Shown: piece after piece, positions 27,898 to 37,586 of the stretch
How positions within the stretch are numbered: position 1 is the stretch's first letter
Layout: the number at the start of each line of letters is the position of its first letter
Origin: CBDHDJ01 sp965261645
GTDB lineage: Bacteria; Pseudomonadota; Alphaproteobacteria; SHVV01
DNA length: 64,000 bases
Reading direction: 5' to 3'
Assembly (NCBI GenBank): GCA_965261645.1
Contig: CBDHDJ010000003.1
Location: forward strand, 1,488,001 to 1,552,000
Translations under genes and position numbers: made by a program
The notes under the pieces: generated by a model
Told to the model about the DNA's origin: nothing
The model's database searches: none
The model's input: only the letters and a program-made list of their open reading frames with translations

Positions 27898-30800
27898 CTA
27901 GATTCGCATGCTCCAATAGCGGCCCTTGCTCTGCTGCTGCCGTTCGGCCCTGCGCTCGGCGCGCTGTTGCCGCAGCTCCCGGAGCTTCTCCGGATCCTCG
28001 AGGAGGCGGGCGACGCGCTCCTCGCGCATTCGGATGTCCTCGCCCTCGCGTTGCCCTGCCAGGCTCGCCGCGAGGTGCCGGTCATCGCCATCAAGCACGT
28101 CGCGCACCCGCGCCAGCGTTGAGCCGAGGCTCTCTTGCGCGTGTGCAATATAAGCGAGGTGAATGCCGTAATTCCCCGGGTCATCCATGAGTTCCTCGCA
28201 ACGGCCCACGGCAAAGTCGGTCACGTCCCGCCATGTGTCGTAGCGTCCAAGGTCTGGAACCACCACGCCCCGCTTGGCCGCCTCGGCCACCAGCGCCTCG
28301 CGGTGGTTCAGCCGATCCGCCATGTATTCGCGGCAATCGTTGAAGTAGTTGCGGTTTGACACGACCTTGCCGATCTGAGCGAGCACCGTGCTGATCTCCG
28401 ATTTGACGCCGCGATCCAGGAGCATGTTCTGGGAGACCTTGTCCAGCTGCTTGTGCAGACGGTCGTAGCCATCCGTGTAGATGACGTGGACGCCCTCCTC
28501 CGCGGCACGCTCCACCTGGCGGTTCCAGTCCCGTTTCAGTTCCTCCGAGCGCTCCAGGGCCTGCCGCGCGAACCGCGCATCCCGCAGCCGATTTTGGTAG
28601 TCCTGCCCGCCGACGAGGTAGCCGACGGCGCGGCCGAGCCCGGAGAGTGCCACCTGCACAGGCGATGCGCTGGGGGACATGGCTCGCGCCGCATCCAGCG
28701 CGGTGGCGTCATCCAATGCGAACCGGGGACCGACCCAGTGGCGGTTTCGCAGGCGCCGCTGCTCGCGCGCCTCCCGTTCGACCAGCTCCTTGTCATCCTC
28801 CCCGATCGCCTCGCGAAGCTCGGAGAGCGCCCCTGTCATGAGCGTCCTGGCCGTGACGAGCCTCTCAAGATGGGCGCCATATGTCTCCTTACCGGCGAGG
28901 ATGGCCTCGCCCGCCGCCGTCAGGCGTTCGGCCTCCTGCCGCCAGTCCGGGTAGGCCGGAACCCCGGTCAGCTCGTTTTCCCGATCCGCCGCGACGTCTC
29001 GGAGAGAGGCGCGCCCATCCATGTGGCGTTCCACTTCGCCCGGATAGTCCAGAATCTGTTTGCGGGTCGAGAGATAGTGCTGGTGGTTCTCAAGGACCTG
29101 GATCAAGGGCGCCCGTGACTTGGTCGGGATATCCGGGGTCTCCGCAATCGTTTGGGCGCGCACCACGATGTCCATGTAGCCCTTGACGTAGAATAATGGC
29201 ATACCGGCTTGCCGGGCGTCTTCGATGAGGCTGTTCCAGTCCTGCCGCAAGGCTTCGTAGGCCGGCATCCGGGCCTGCGTCACGGATTCCGGTTGTTCGT
29301 CTTTCTCCCGTGTATCAATAGGATCTCTGTGCGGTTCCGGTGTCTTGACTTTGGAGGGGTATGCGCCGTCCTCCCGGGTAACCTGGCGCAGCTGAGAAAG
29401 GTTCCCCTCTACCCGCGCGTGACCGGTTTCCATATTGTCGAGATGGACGCCATACGTCTCGCCGTCGCCAAGGATGGTCTCGGCCGTTGCCGTCAGGCGG
29501 TCTGCTTCCTGTCTCCATCCCAGGTGATCCGATACCTGAACGATCCGAACGCCGAGGCCATCGGCGATGCGCTGGAGGGAAGCATGCGTCTCCATGTGCC
29601 GTTCGACGGCATCAAGGTAATCCTCCACGTATTGGCGCGCCGAGAGATCCCGTTGGTGATTTTCGAGGGCCTCGATCATTGGCGCCCGTGTCTCGGCTGG
29701 GATATCCGGGTTCTCCGCCAGCGCCTGGATGCGCGGGATGATGTCGGCGTACCCTTGGGCGTAGAATAGCGGCTCCCCGGTCTGCCGGACCCGTTCGGTG
29801 AGCTCGTTCCAGTCCCGCTGCAAGGCTTCGTAAGGCGTGAGCCAGTCCGGCCTGGGGGGATCTTGGTCCGGCGGTACGTCCTTCTGCGCGGCGACGGCAA
29901 ATACCCAAGGGTAATCTTCGGCTTCGACCGGCGGAATGTCGTCGGCGAACTGAGCCGGTGTCGCATCACGTTCGGGAGAGAGCTTCCCGGTCGTGTCCGG
30001 CGTCACCGTATCCGAACGCCTGGGTGCCTCCGCACGACTGCCCTCCAGCGCCAGCTCGACTTGCCGCAATCTGGGTGTCGGTTGTCGCGCCTCCTGTTCC
30101 GCCTCGCGCTTGATCCGATGCACGTGCCGCATCGTGGCCGCGCGCTTGTGGCGTTGCGCGCGGGCATGTAAGTCCTGGAAGTCGTCGAGGTCCTTGCGGG
30201 CGATGCCGCCGCGATCCGCCAGCAGGGGCGCGAAATCGTCTGGTCGGGCGCGGAAGGTCTCGGCCTGTTTCAGCAATACCCCATGGCGAGTGAGCGTCTC
30301 CCGGTAGGCAGGCCCAAGGGCCACGGTATCACCTTCAATGCGGGTCCGTTCACGTAGATCGTCATACGCCGCAAGAACCTGCTTACGTCCGTCGGCGAAG
30401 GTGGCAACCGTCTGGGCGTGACGCCAGCCGAAGGCAGTGCGCCGGACATCCCGCGCGATGCGGGCCAGCGTGTTGTCGTTCGCCGCCGCACGGATATCCT
30501 TGCCCTGGACTTCACCGGGGGATCGGCTCCTTTCATCCGTGACATTCTCTCGACGCTCTTCCCATACGCCATCGGCCATGTAGTCGAGCGCTGCCACCTT
30601 GGGTTGTGAGCGCGACCAGCGTTCGGCCAGATACGCCCGGATCTCGGCGTCCGTCACTGCCACCTCCTGGTCGTCGTCGGCCCACCTGTCGGCGATATCG
30701 AGGGCGAGCGGTGCCCGGTTGACATATATGTCGAGCCTTTCGCCATGGCGTGTCGCGGCGGGGTAGATCGTCTCGCGCGAAGGCCTCGCATCGGCCAGCA

Positions 30801-33372
30801 GGAAGGTCCGGTCCACGGTCAACCCCTGGGCCGAGGTGATGGTCATCGCGTAGCCGTGATCGAGGCGAATATTGCCGCACCAGTCGCGGATCTCGTCGTG
30901 ACGGAATCTGACCTCACGGCCGTCCTCAGTCCGCGCCGATATCAGGGCGCTCGGCTCCGTACCGGCCTCAGCCCTTTCAACCTTGAAGTCCTCTACCGTG
31001 ACCACGGTGCCGTTAAAGAGCTGCTTCTTCCAGTGGGTGGCGCCAATGCGCAACCGGTCGCCGCGCACGATCTCCAGTGGCGAGGTTGATCGTTCATCCT
31101 CCGCGCCCCGGCTTACCATCACCGTTATTCGGTCCACATCGGCCGATTCACCGTCCGGGAGCGCGGCGAAACGACGCTCGCGCATCAAGTGCGACAACGC
31201 CCGCGCTTCAGCCCGTGTGCGCGCCAACACCACGCTGGACTTGCCGGGGTTCGCCCGCTGGTAGCGGTCCCAGTCGTCAACCAGACCGGTCAATGTCTTT
31301 TCTTCGTCATAGCCGATATGGAACCGCCCACGCAGGTGGAGCGCTGCAATAGCCGATGCAGCATCGCCGTCGCGCAACTCCTCGGAGGCAGCGACCTGCC
31401 ACGGCGTAAATGCCAATCTTCCCTTCATGTTCTCGTAGTAGGCAAGAATGAGGCTGCGCCTCTCCTCTGCCATCGAACTCGCCAGCAGCCGCGATGTCTC
31501 CGGTGTCTCGCCCTGGACATGGGTCAGGATATCCTCCAGGTCCGCCTTCTGGCGTCGTATGCGGTCCACCCGGACACTGCCAACCGCATCGCGGATCAAC
31601 CTCAACCCCGGTCCCGCCTCGACGGGTTGCTGTTGCTGTGTGTCGCCCGCAAAGACGATCTTCGCTCCATGACGTTCGGAGAGCTGGAGAATATGATGCG
31701 CCTGGCGGGTCGATAGCATCCCCGCTTCGTCGACGATAATTATGGTATCCTTGGTTAACTCGATACCGCCCCGCGCGGCGAGGCGTAGCACCTTGTCGAC
31801 ACAGAACGGCCGCGCCTCGACGTCGTTGCCAAGTGCCACCGCTGTGCGCCAGGCCACGGCGGTGGCGATGATGTCGCTCCCATGTTCACGGTAAAGATCG
31901 GCGATTGGCCGCAGTGTCGTGGTCTTGCCTGAACCCGCCGCTCCCTCGATGATGGTGACCCGGCCCTTCGAACAAGTGACAGTCCGGATCGCCGCGATCT
32001 GTTCCTCGCTCAGCGGATAGCCCGCCTTTAGCAGCCCCGCCACCTTTGCGCCGACGGCCTGGGCGGGCAAGGAATGTCCCGTATCGGCTGCCATGCCTGC
32101 CGCCATATCCCTGACTTCCTGCTCCATCTGCAGAGTGTGACGGGTCGAATAGAGTCTCGTGTGCGCCATATCGGCCCGGCCCTCGGCCGAACGGGGCGGG
32201 CGGGTCAGGCGGACCACCTCCGGGCTTAGCAATACCCGTTCTATGCTCGTTGTCACCGCGTCCCGGTTCAACAACCCGGCGGTGGCATTGCCGACCCGCT
32301 CGACGATATCCGGCAAGCGGAAGACCGCTTCCTCCCGCGTAAGGCGGTATGGCAGGTCTTCCAACACCTCTGTCAACGCCCGGACCTGCTCTTGGGTAAT
32401 CTCTTCGGCCTTGCTCAAAAGCGAGGCGATCATCGCCTCTCGTTCAACATATCCCTCCGCCTCGCCACGCCAGCGACGGTGCCGGATCTCCGGGTCGTTG
32501 TCCGGCGACTTGCCGGCCCGCGTAATCTTGTTCGCCGCTGCCGCCCGCGGCGCGTTGCCCTCGACCGTAAAGCCCATCTCCCGCGCCGCTTCGACAATCT
32601 GACCCCGGCGCTTCGACCAGTGCGCGATCAACGCCGCCGGTTCTTGCCCGACGGCTCCAGCGGATGGGGAAATGCCAACGATGCGGGTGAACTCATTGTC
32701 CTTGCCGTACTGCTCCATCTGAATGCCAAGCCGGTCCCGCAGGGTCCACGCCAGGGCATTGCGGTAGACCGCCCCTGCCGCTTTCATCCAGGCATAGATC
32801 GGGTGCTGGTGCAGTGCCCGGTATCTGCCGTCCCGGTGCGTTCTCGCGGCATTGAAGATCGTGCAATGGGTATGTAGCTGCGGGTCGTTCTCGCGGCTGG
32901 TGCCATGCTGGAACATCGCGCCCATGATGTCCGCCGCCACAACCCTGGTTCCGTCCCGTTCCTGAAGCCGCGTCCAGGCGCAATACCGCAACACCGTCTC
33001 GGCCAATCCGGCACGGGCTGCGTCATTGTGGGCGCGCTCGATCTGCGAACGCAACTCCGGATCTGCGATAGCCCACAAGGCGGAGACGCTCTTGTCGGCG
33101 CTGAACGTCATGTCGAGACCGGGCGAACGCTTCTCGCTTCCGGCATTGCGCGTCAGCCGCTCTCCACCGTCGGGGGCGAAGCCATGATAGAGACGGTGGA
33201 ACTCTCGGCCATCGACCCTGCCGCCGTCGGCAAGCCCGAACAGGCCGCAGGGGTTCCACCACACGCCATCCGGTTCCTCGCCTGCCGTATAGTACTCGTT
33301 GGGATGCCGGAAGGAGCGCTGGCTCTCAAGGTAATAGGCCGCCGAGGCCATTTGGGCCAACGTCGCTACCAT
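27898..33372 (-). CDS. MobF-family conjugative relaxase/helicase (TraA/TrwC type)
   Basis: A very large (1824-aa) MobF relaxase. The TrwC domain spans about residues 1-310: the candidate catalytic tyrosines are in the AAYYLES region (residues 13-14), and metal ligands are in FQHGTS and DPQLHTHC (His156, 167, 169). A RecD-like helicase follows, with Walker A EGAAGSGKTTTL at ~476 and Walker B IIIVDEAGM, and ends near 1000 with the TITSAQGLTVD motif. The C-terminal ~650 residues contain three diverged ~155-aa repeats beginning LxxDWNxL, near residues 1178, 1367 and 1603. It would nick oriT and unwind the transferred strand. The gene is intact, whereas its duplicate at 55707-61300 is frameshifted. 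No mating-pore genes are in the window. Confidence 0.92.
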   Translation of the reverse strand: MVATLAQMASAAYYLESQRSFRHPNEYYTAGEEPDGVWWNPCGLFGLADGGRVDGREFHRLYHGFAPDGGERLTRNAGSEKRSPGLDMTFSADKSVSALWAIADPELRSQIERAHNDAARAGLAETVLRYCAWTRLQERDGTRVVAADIMGAMFQHGTSRENDPQLHTHCTIFNAARTHRDGRYRALHQHPIYAWMKAAGAVYRNALAWTLRDRLGIQMEQYGKDNEFTRIVGISPSAGAVGQEPAALIAHWSKRRGQIVEAAREMGFTVEGNAPRAAAANKITRAGKSPDNDPEIRHRRWRGEAEGYVEREAMIASLLSKAEEITQEQVRALTEVLEDLPYRLTREEAVFRLPDIVERVGNATAGLLNRDAVTTSIERVLLSPEVVRLTRPPRSAEGRADMAHTRLYSTRHTLQMEQEVRDMAAGMAADTGHSLPAQAVGAKVAGLLKAGYPLSEEQIAAIRTVTCSKGRVTIIEGAAGSGKTTTLRPIADLYREHGSDIIATAVAWRTAVALGNDVEARPFCVDKVLRLAARGGIELTKDTIIIVDEAGMLSTRQAHHILQLSERHGAKIVFAGDTQQQQPVEAGPGLRLIRDAVGSVRVDRIRRQKADLEDILTHVQGETPETSRLLASSMAEERRSLILAYYENMKGRLAFTPWQVAASEELRDGDAASAIAALHLRGRFHIGYDEEKTLTGLVDDWDRYQRANPGKSSVVLARTRAEARALSHLMRERRFAALPDGESADVDRITVMVSRGAEDERSTSPLEIVRGDRLRIGATHWKKQLFNGTVVTVEDFKVERAEAGTEPSALISARTEDGREVRFRHDEIRDWCGNIRLDHGYAMTITSAQGLTVDRTFLLADARPSRETIYPAATRHGERLDIYVNRAPLALDIADRWADDDQEVAVTDAEIRAYLAERWSRSQPKVAALDYMADGVWEERRENVTDERSRSPGEVQGKDIRAAANDNTLARIARDVRRTAFGWRHAQTVATFADGRKQVLAAYDDLRERTRIEGDTVALGPAYRETLTRHGVLLKQAETFRARPDDFAPLLADRGGIARKDLDDFQDLHARAQRHKRAATMRHVHRIKREAEQEARQPTPRLRQVELALEGSRAEAPRRSDTVTPDTTGKLSPERDATPAQFADDIPPVEAEDYPWVFAVAAQKDVPPDQDPPRPDWLTPYEALQRDWNELTERVRQTGEPLFYAQGYADIIPRIQALAENPDIPAETRAPMIEALENHQRDLSARQYVEDYLDAVERHMETHASLQRIADGLGVRIVQVSDHLGWRQEADRLTATAETILGDGETYGVHLDNMETGHARVEGNLSQLRQVTREDGAYPSKVKTPEPHRDPIDTREKDEQPESVTQARMPAYEALRQDWNSLIEDARQAGMPLFYVKGYMDIVVRAQTIAETPDIPTKSRAPLIQVLENHQHYLSTRKQILDYPGEVERHMDGRASLRDVAADRENELTGVPAYPDWRQEAERLTAAGEAILAGKETYGAHLERLVTARTLMTGALSELREAIGEDDKELVEREAREQRRLRNRHWVGPRFALDDATALDAARAMSPSASPVQVALSGLGRAVGYLVGGQDYQNRLRDARFARQALERSEELKRDWNRQVERAAEEGVHVIYTDGYDRLHKQLDKVSQNMLLDRGVKSEISTVLAQIGKVVSNRNYFNDCREYMADRLNHREALVAEAAKRGVVVPDLGRYDTWRDVTDFAVGRCEELMDDPGNYGIHLAYIAHAQESLGSTLARVRDVLDGDDRHLAASLAGQREGEDIRMREERVARLLEDPEKLRELRQQRAERRAERQQQSKGRYWSMRI

Positions 33373-34031
33373 GTCAGCCCTATCCTCATTTTGCCCGCCG
33401 CCGGTTTCAACTCTCTAACCTCTTTCCTTAACCCTCATGCCAATATCGCGTTCACAGCCAGCCCAGAAGCGATAGCCGCCAGGATTATCCAATCGCCCCA
33501 AGCCAGTTTACGGCAGAGGTGTGCATTGCTTACTTCGCTATATAACGTTCCGTGAGAGGATATAGATTGCGGACGGAGAGAACAAGTCACGAACAATCAT
33601 AGAACAAGAATTGTACAGGCGGCGAATTGGGCCTGGATTGAAGTGTTGAACGGACGCGGGATTGATATCGGTGAGCGTAACTTGCGAACATTCCCGAACA
33701 AGGTTGCTTCTGGGACCGACAAACGTGGATCAACTGAAGATAGCAGTGAGCTGTTCTGAGCTGAACGGGTGCTGACTTGGTTTGCAAGACAATGATGTGG
33801 CCCTCGAAGCATGGAGAGCCGCCCTTGCTGTTTCGGATACGAACAATGAAGTTTCAGGGGAGATGATGGCCTAGCACGTCAGTGCCCTGATATGGCAATG
33901 ACGCGAAGCGCCGTGCCATGAGGCGGCGAAGCGATGTTCGGAGAACGGGGGCCGCCAGCGAGCGTTAGCTCGCACATCTGGCGGAGGCGCGAAGCGCCCC
34001 GCCATGGGCCGTTGCTCTAACCAACCGGCAT
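33373..34031. other. relaxase upstream region, candidate oriT
   Basis: About 660 bp between the relaxase start and the DUF2493 terminator, duplicated at 61301-61950. It contains AT-rich CTATATAACG and GGATATAG motifs (33538-33567), a conserved small open frame (33613-33759) and GC-rich inverted repeats around GGCGCGAAGCGCC (33981-33996). MobF origins of transfer usually lie close to the relaxase gene, so this is the best oriT candidate; no nic site could be assigned. Confidence 0.35.
33613..33759 (+). pseudogene. small DNA-binding-like ORF lacking a start codon (copy 1)
   Basis: The open frame (WAWIEVLNGRGIDIGERNLR, ending with TGA at 33757-33759) matches the 46-aa ORF at 61546-61686 in frame to the stop, but the ATG of that copy reads GCG here and no alternative start is close by. 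It may have been inactivated by start loss. Confidence 0.45.
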
Positions 34032-34077
34032 AAAAAGGGGGCCGATCCCGCGCCGAGTGGTGGCGGGGACCGGCCCT
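34032..34077 (-). terminator. rho-independent terminator of the DUF2493 gene
   Basis: On the minus strand an AGGGCCGGTCCCCGCC stem pairs with GGCGCGGGATCGGCCCCC and is followed by TTTTT, 12 bp after the DUF2493 stop. One of four near-identical hairpins in the window. Confidence 0.85.
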
Positions 34078-34088
34078 GAAGGATATCG

Positions 34089-35006
34089 CTACGCGGCGGC
34101 GAGCAGGACGGGGATTCCGATCTTGCGTGCCTTGTCGACCATATTGTTGGTGATGCCCGATCCGGGGAAGGCGACGAGGCCCTTCGGCAGGAAGTTCAGG
34201 AGAACGTCGTTGCGGCGGAAGGGCGCGGCCTTGCCGTCACGACCCCAGTCGGGTTTGCAAACGACTTGGTGAACGCCGTGTTTCTCGGCCCAACTTGCCG
34301 CGATTTTCTCCGCGCCGGGTCCGCCGCCGTGCAGCAGGACCATGTCGTCGTACTTGATCTTGATGCTGTCCAGCGAGTGCCAGATGGCGGTGACGTCGTC
34401 GAAGTCCTTGCCGCCGGTGAAGGCGACCAGGGTGCCCTCGGGTAGATGCGCGCTGGTCTCGCGGTCTTTGCGTGCCCGCAGGTAGTCGCGGGCGTCGATG
34501 GCGGCCGAGGTGAGTTTGCCGGTCTGGCTGGTGTGCGATCCGTTGCGCGGGCGCCAGGTGTCGCCGGTCTCGGTACGGTAACCCTCGGCGGCGAGGTCGC
34601 GCATGGTCTCGAAGGCGTCACGCCTGTCGCCGAGGTTCCGGACGCGATCGATGAGGAGTTCCAGCTCGCGTGATTTGATCTCGGAACCGTCCTGTTCCTG
34701 GCCGAGGTCTTTCATCTCGGGCGCGATCTTGTCGATACCGCGGTCGAGCCGCTGGACCTGGGCGTGCAGTGCATTGACGAAACCCCAGAGCAGGCTCTCT
34801 CGTTCGTCGGAGAGCTGGGTGCCGTCCGGTGCGACGGCGCGGGCCAGGATGTGGATCGCTTCCTCGATTCCGGCGAGAGCTTCTTCCTCGTTCCAGATCT
34901 CGCGGTTGTCGAACTCTTCGGGACCAGGGGTCGCGCCGAACAGGGCGGCCTGTTCGCAAGCCATTGCGGTCTGTGATGATGTTTCGGTGCTGATGACGTT
35001 CTGCAT
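34089..35006 (-). CDS. DUF2493/SLOG-family protein
   Basis: A 305-aa protein. The N-terminal ~190 residues are helical and acidic. The C-terminal ~110 form the DUF2493 (SLOG) Rossmann-like domain: LVAFTGGKDFDDVTAI, MVLLHGGGPGAEKIAASWA, VCKPDWGRDGKAAPFRRND, GLVAFPGSGITNNMV. SLOG domains bind nucleotides or nucleotide-derived ligands; the role on conjugative elements is not established. GGAGAG precedes the ATG at 35006. It lies divergent from nothing and codirectional with the relaxase and SSB, as in the second block. Intact here, while the second copy is frameshifted. Confidence 0.87.
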   Translation of the reverse strand: MQNVISTETSSQTAMACEQAALFGATPGPEEFDNREIWNEEEALAGIEEAIHILARAVAPDGTQLSDERESLLWGFVNALHAQVQRLDRGIDKIAPEMKDLGQEQDGSEIKSRELELLIDRVRNLGDRRDAFETMRDLAAEGYRTETGDTWRPRNGSHTSQTGKLTSAAIDARDYLRARKDRETSAHLPEGTLVAFTGGKDFDDVTAIWHSLDSIKIKYDDMVLLHGGGPGAEKIAASWAEKHGVHQVVCKPDWGRDGKAAPFRRNDVLLNFLPKGLVAFPGSGITNNMVDKARKIGIPVLLAAA

Positions 35007-35485
35007 GATTCTCTCCACTGCAATGTTGATATCCTCCGAGGCGGTATGCCCCGTCGTGATGACTCTTTGTTTCACGCGCTCGCAGCGGAGCCACGATGGC
35101 CGGAATGCCTGCGCTGGGGGGATGGGCGAGTGGTGCGGGCACAGGGAGCGGAGCGAGCGAGCCACGGTCGCGCATTCCACCGGCGCTAGCCGCGCAGCGG
35201 CGTGGCATTACGCGCTATCGCCGTAACGGAGCGTGAGCGGAGTGAAGGACCCCACAGGGGTTGGCGCAGTGAGAACGTGTGGGACAATGAGGCATCATGA
35301 CGGGCTAATTATTCTCCCACTCCCCCACCTCCCTTCCACCGTTGCCGCAGGCTGGTGCCTGCAATAAGGGGCGCGATCCGGTCCGCAAGGGTGCCGGCGC
35401 CGATGGCGATGGGGTCGTAGTGGGAGTCTCAATGTCCGGGAACGGTGGGACCGTTATTTGGGACGAGCTCGAACGTGATGGCACG
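35007..35485. other. upstream region of the DUF2493 gene, partly duplicated
   Basis: About 480 bp. The first ~310 bp match 62923-63240 closely, including CGCTCGCAGCGGAGCCACGA and GCGCTAGCCGCGCAGCGGCG; the rest differs between copies. It probably holds the DUF2493 promoter. No gene was recognised. Confidence 0.4.
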
Positions 35486-35529
35486 AAAAAGGGGCCGGTC
35501 CTACGCCGAGTTGGCGTGAACCGGCCCCG
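35486..35529 (-). terminator. rho-independent terminator of ssb
   Basis: Minus strand GGGGCCGGTTCACGCC pairs with GGCGTAGGACCGGCCCC, then TTTTT, 26 bp after the ssb stop. Same hairpin family as 34032, 61950 and 63474. Confidence 0.85.
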
Positions 35530-35554
35530 AGGTGTGCGGCTGCGGGGAGAGCCG

Positions 35555-35995
35555 TTAGAAAGGAATATGGTCAGCGTCGGCTATTGATTCAAGGGTCGTT
35601 GCAGCCGACACGTTGTCTCTGTTCATAGGCGGCGCGCTGTTACCGCCCGGCTTGTCGAGAAATTGGACCCTGCCGCCGGGGACCAGCAGGATCTCGGTCG
35701 AGAACCGGTCGCTGTCCTCGCCGTCCTTGCGCCACTTGCGGGTCTGCAGCTTGCCCGACACGTAGACCAGTCGACCCTTCTTGGCGTGCTTCTCCAACAT
35801 CTCCACCAGGCCGTCCTGGAAGGTGACGATGCGGTGCCACTCGGTGCGGTCCACCTTATCGCCCGAGTTCTTGTCGAGGAAACTCTCGTCGGTCGCGATC
35901 GAGACATTGGCGACACGGCCGCCGTTGGTGAGGTGGCTGATGGTGGCGTCGGCGCCGAGGCGTCCGATTAGTTGCGCGTTATTTAGTCCGAACAT
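35555..35995 (-). CDS. ssb: single-stranded DNA-binding protein (element-encoded)
   Basis: A 146-aa SSB. The OB-fold covers about residues 1-105: LIGRLGADATI, VANVSIATDESF, RTEWHRIVTF, GRLVYVSGKLQTRKW, FLDKP. A short linker leads to the acidic tip ADHIPF, a variant of the DDDIPF motif that binds partner proteins. The start is ATG 35995, with AGGAGA six bases upstream, rather than the TTG at 36001. An SSB beside a relaxase usually coats the transferred strand. A second copy is at 63543-63956. Confidence 0.93.
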   Translation of the reverse strand: MFGLNNAQLIGRLGADATISHLTNGGRVANVSIATDESFLDKNSGDKVDRTEWHRIVTFQDGLVEMLEKHAKKGRLVYVSGKLQTRKWRKDGEDSDRFSTEILLVPGGRVQFLDKPGGNSAPPMNRDNVSAATTLESIADADHIPF

Positions 35996-36101
35996 GATCA
36001 ATCTCCTGTGATCCGGGTTATGACATCGGGTTAGCGAACTGGAACCGGTCTCTCTCGATCCCTTCTCCGTTCACTCTCAAAAAACTCTTCTCTTCCTCGA
36101 T

Positions 36102-36293
36102 TCAGCCGTCCGTGCCGGCATATGTCCGGGAAGCGAGAACCTCGCGGATCGCGTGGGCCGGCATTCCGACCGCAGCCAACAGCGCGCCGGAGTCGGGACG
36201 TGGTGCGGCGAAGCCGGGATCTGCATCGATTGTGCTGTCGGGATTGAAAAGGGTGTCATTGGACTCGGTCGAGCTATGAATGCGATCGAACAT
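36102..36293 (-). CDS. small hypothetical protein, 63 aa
   Basis: The ATG at 36293 is preceded by CCGGAG at good distance, and the frame runs 63 codons through a Pro/Asp-rich segment and a helical end (GMPAHAIREVLASR). It is codirectional with ssb, ~100 bp upstream of the ssb start. No family was recognised. Context suggests a minor gene of the conjugative block. Confidence 0.5.
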   Translation of the reverse strand: MFDRIHSSTESNDTLFNPDSTIDADPGFAAPRPDSGALLAAVGMPAHAIREVLASRTYAGTDG

Positions 36294-36482
36294 TTTGCAT
36301 CTCCGGTTTATGGGGTTGAGACACCGCCCGGAAGGAACTCTCTTTACCCTTGGGCGCGTCGCCCTTCTCTTTGCCTTCCTCAAACTCTCTTGCACGTTGG
36401 TCGAGGCAGGGCGGAGAGTTCGGGGGCATCGCACGGCTGCAACAGGTGGCACGATTTTGCCCGGCAAGCGCCGAGCGGCTTG

Positions 36483-36797
36483 TCAGTGGGCCGCGTCGTT
36501 GGCGTCCATGATGGCGATGACGGCGTCGTCGAGGCTGCCCCTCGCGCTCATCAAGGTGTGTTCGAGATGGAAAAGCTGGTGGCGGAGCCCGGCGCGTTCG
36601 CCACGAGACGGATTGCCCGACAGGCGCATAATGGCGTTCCGCAGCTCGGTGAAACGTTCCGCCAGATCCTTCATGTGGGCCGCGGCCTCGCGGGCACCGG
36701 TCCGTGCTTCCGGCAGGAACCCGCCGGGATCGGGCAGGGCGCCGGGCACAGTGTTGAAATCGCCGGCGTCTCTGTGCGGTGTTAGGGTATCGAGCAT
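36483..36797 (-). CDS. hypothetical helical protein, 104 aa
   Basis: The ATG at 36797 follows GGAGG by 7 bases. The product is mostly helical (EAAAHMKDLAERFTELRNAI; GERAGLRHQLFHLEHTLM) and acidic at the end. The open frame extends upstream to 37082, but that part is Arg-rich with no good start context, so the short form is preferred. Function is unknown. Confidence 0.5.
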   Translation of the reverse strand: MLDTLTPHRDAGDFNTVPGALPDPGGFLPEARTGAREAAAHMKDLAERFTELRNAIMRLSGNPSRGERAGLRHQLFHLEHTLMSARGSLDDAVIAIMDANDAAH

Positions 36798-36809
36798 TTG
36801 GGCCTCCAT

Positions 36810-37218
36810 TGGGTTGCAAAGCGGGGGGACGGGGATGCCGGCGAAAGTGACTCTCCCGCCCGCCGCCCGGATCGCCCTTGCAGCGCTGCTCCCGGCCTCT
36901 CCGTGCCGCGTCGCGCGGCTGGCCAGGTTCGTGTGGAGGCGGTGCCCACGGGTCCCGTCTGCTGTTGTCATGCAACCCCGGTGATGGCGGACTGGGCATC
37001 CCGGTCGAATCCGAACCGCGCGCCGGGCGACTGCAAATCTCAACATGGCGGGTTGAGTTATTCGATCCGGCCGGCGGCGCAAAGGCGCAAATTCGCCGAG
37101 GTCGGGCGGAGGACGGCAACAACCGTTCGGACGCCTCGTGCCGGATACCGGGGAAGATCCCTTCGTGTATCCCGGCCGGCCGCCTCGATGCCTGTCGAGC
37201 GATCCCGCCGAACGCCGA
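36810..37218. other. GC-rich region without a convincing gene
   Basis: About 410 bp. Open frames on both strands are Arg/Pro-rich and look like shadows of GC-rich non-coding DNA. No terminator or RNA was recognised. Confidence 0.35.
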
Positions 37219-37545
37219 TCAATACCCGATCAGGGCCGCCATGGGTGACACGTCGGAAATCACTTCCACATCTTCACGAGACAACCGGGCGTACGCCAGG
37301 CACATCGCTACTTCGGCCATGGAGTCCCATGTCCCGTGATCAGCGCCTGTCGCGATCTCGATGACCGTGTAGCGGGGCGGCAGGATCGGCAGACCGCGAT
37401 GCTCGTCGGAGCGCAGGTACGAGCGGCGGGCGCACTCCGGGCACCGGGCCGCGCCCTGGGACGGTGCGGCGCAATCTATGCAAAGCCCTCGCACCCGGCG
37501 CCGGACGTAACGCCGGCGGCCTCGGGCGTTTTTGGACACAGGATT
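37219..37545 (-). pseudogene. zinc-ribbon protein, C-terminal part, separated from its N-terminus
   Basis: The frame encodes the last ~100 residues of a multi-zinc-ribbon protein: RGLCIDCAAPSQGAARCPEC (one CxxC...CxxC unit), then YTVIEIATGADHGTWDS and a helical end DVEVISDVSPMAAL. The matching N-terminal part is at 41135-41634 on the same strand; the gene was split by the recombinase unit between them. Joined, the two give one protein with four zinc ribbons. The junctions both contain an A5 run, and a simple join is one base out of frame. Confidence 0.72.
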
Positions 37546-37586
37546 CAACTGCACCCCTTGGATGCGTTGAGGGGCGCAACTTCCGT

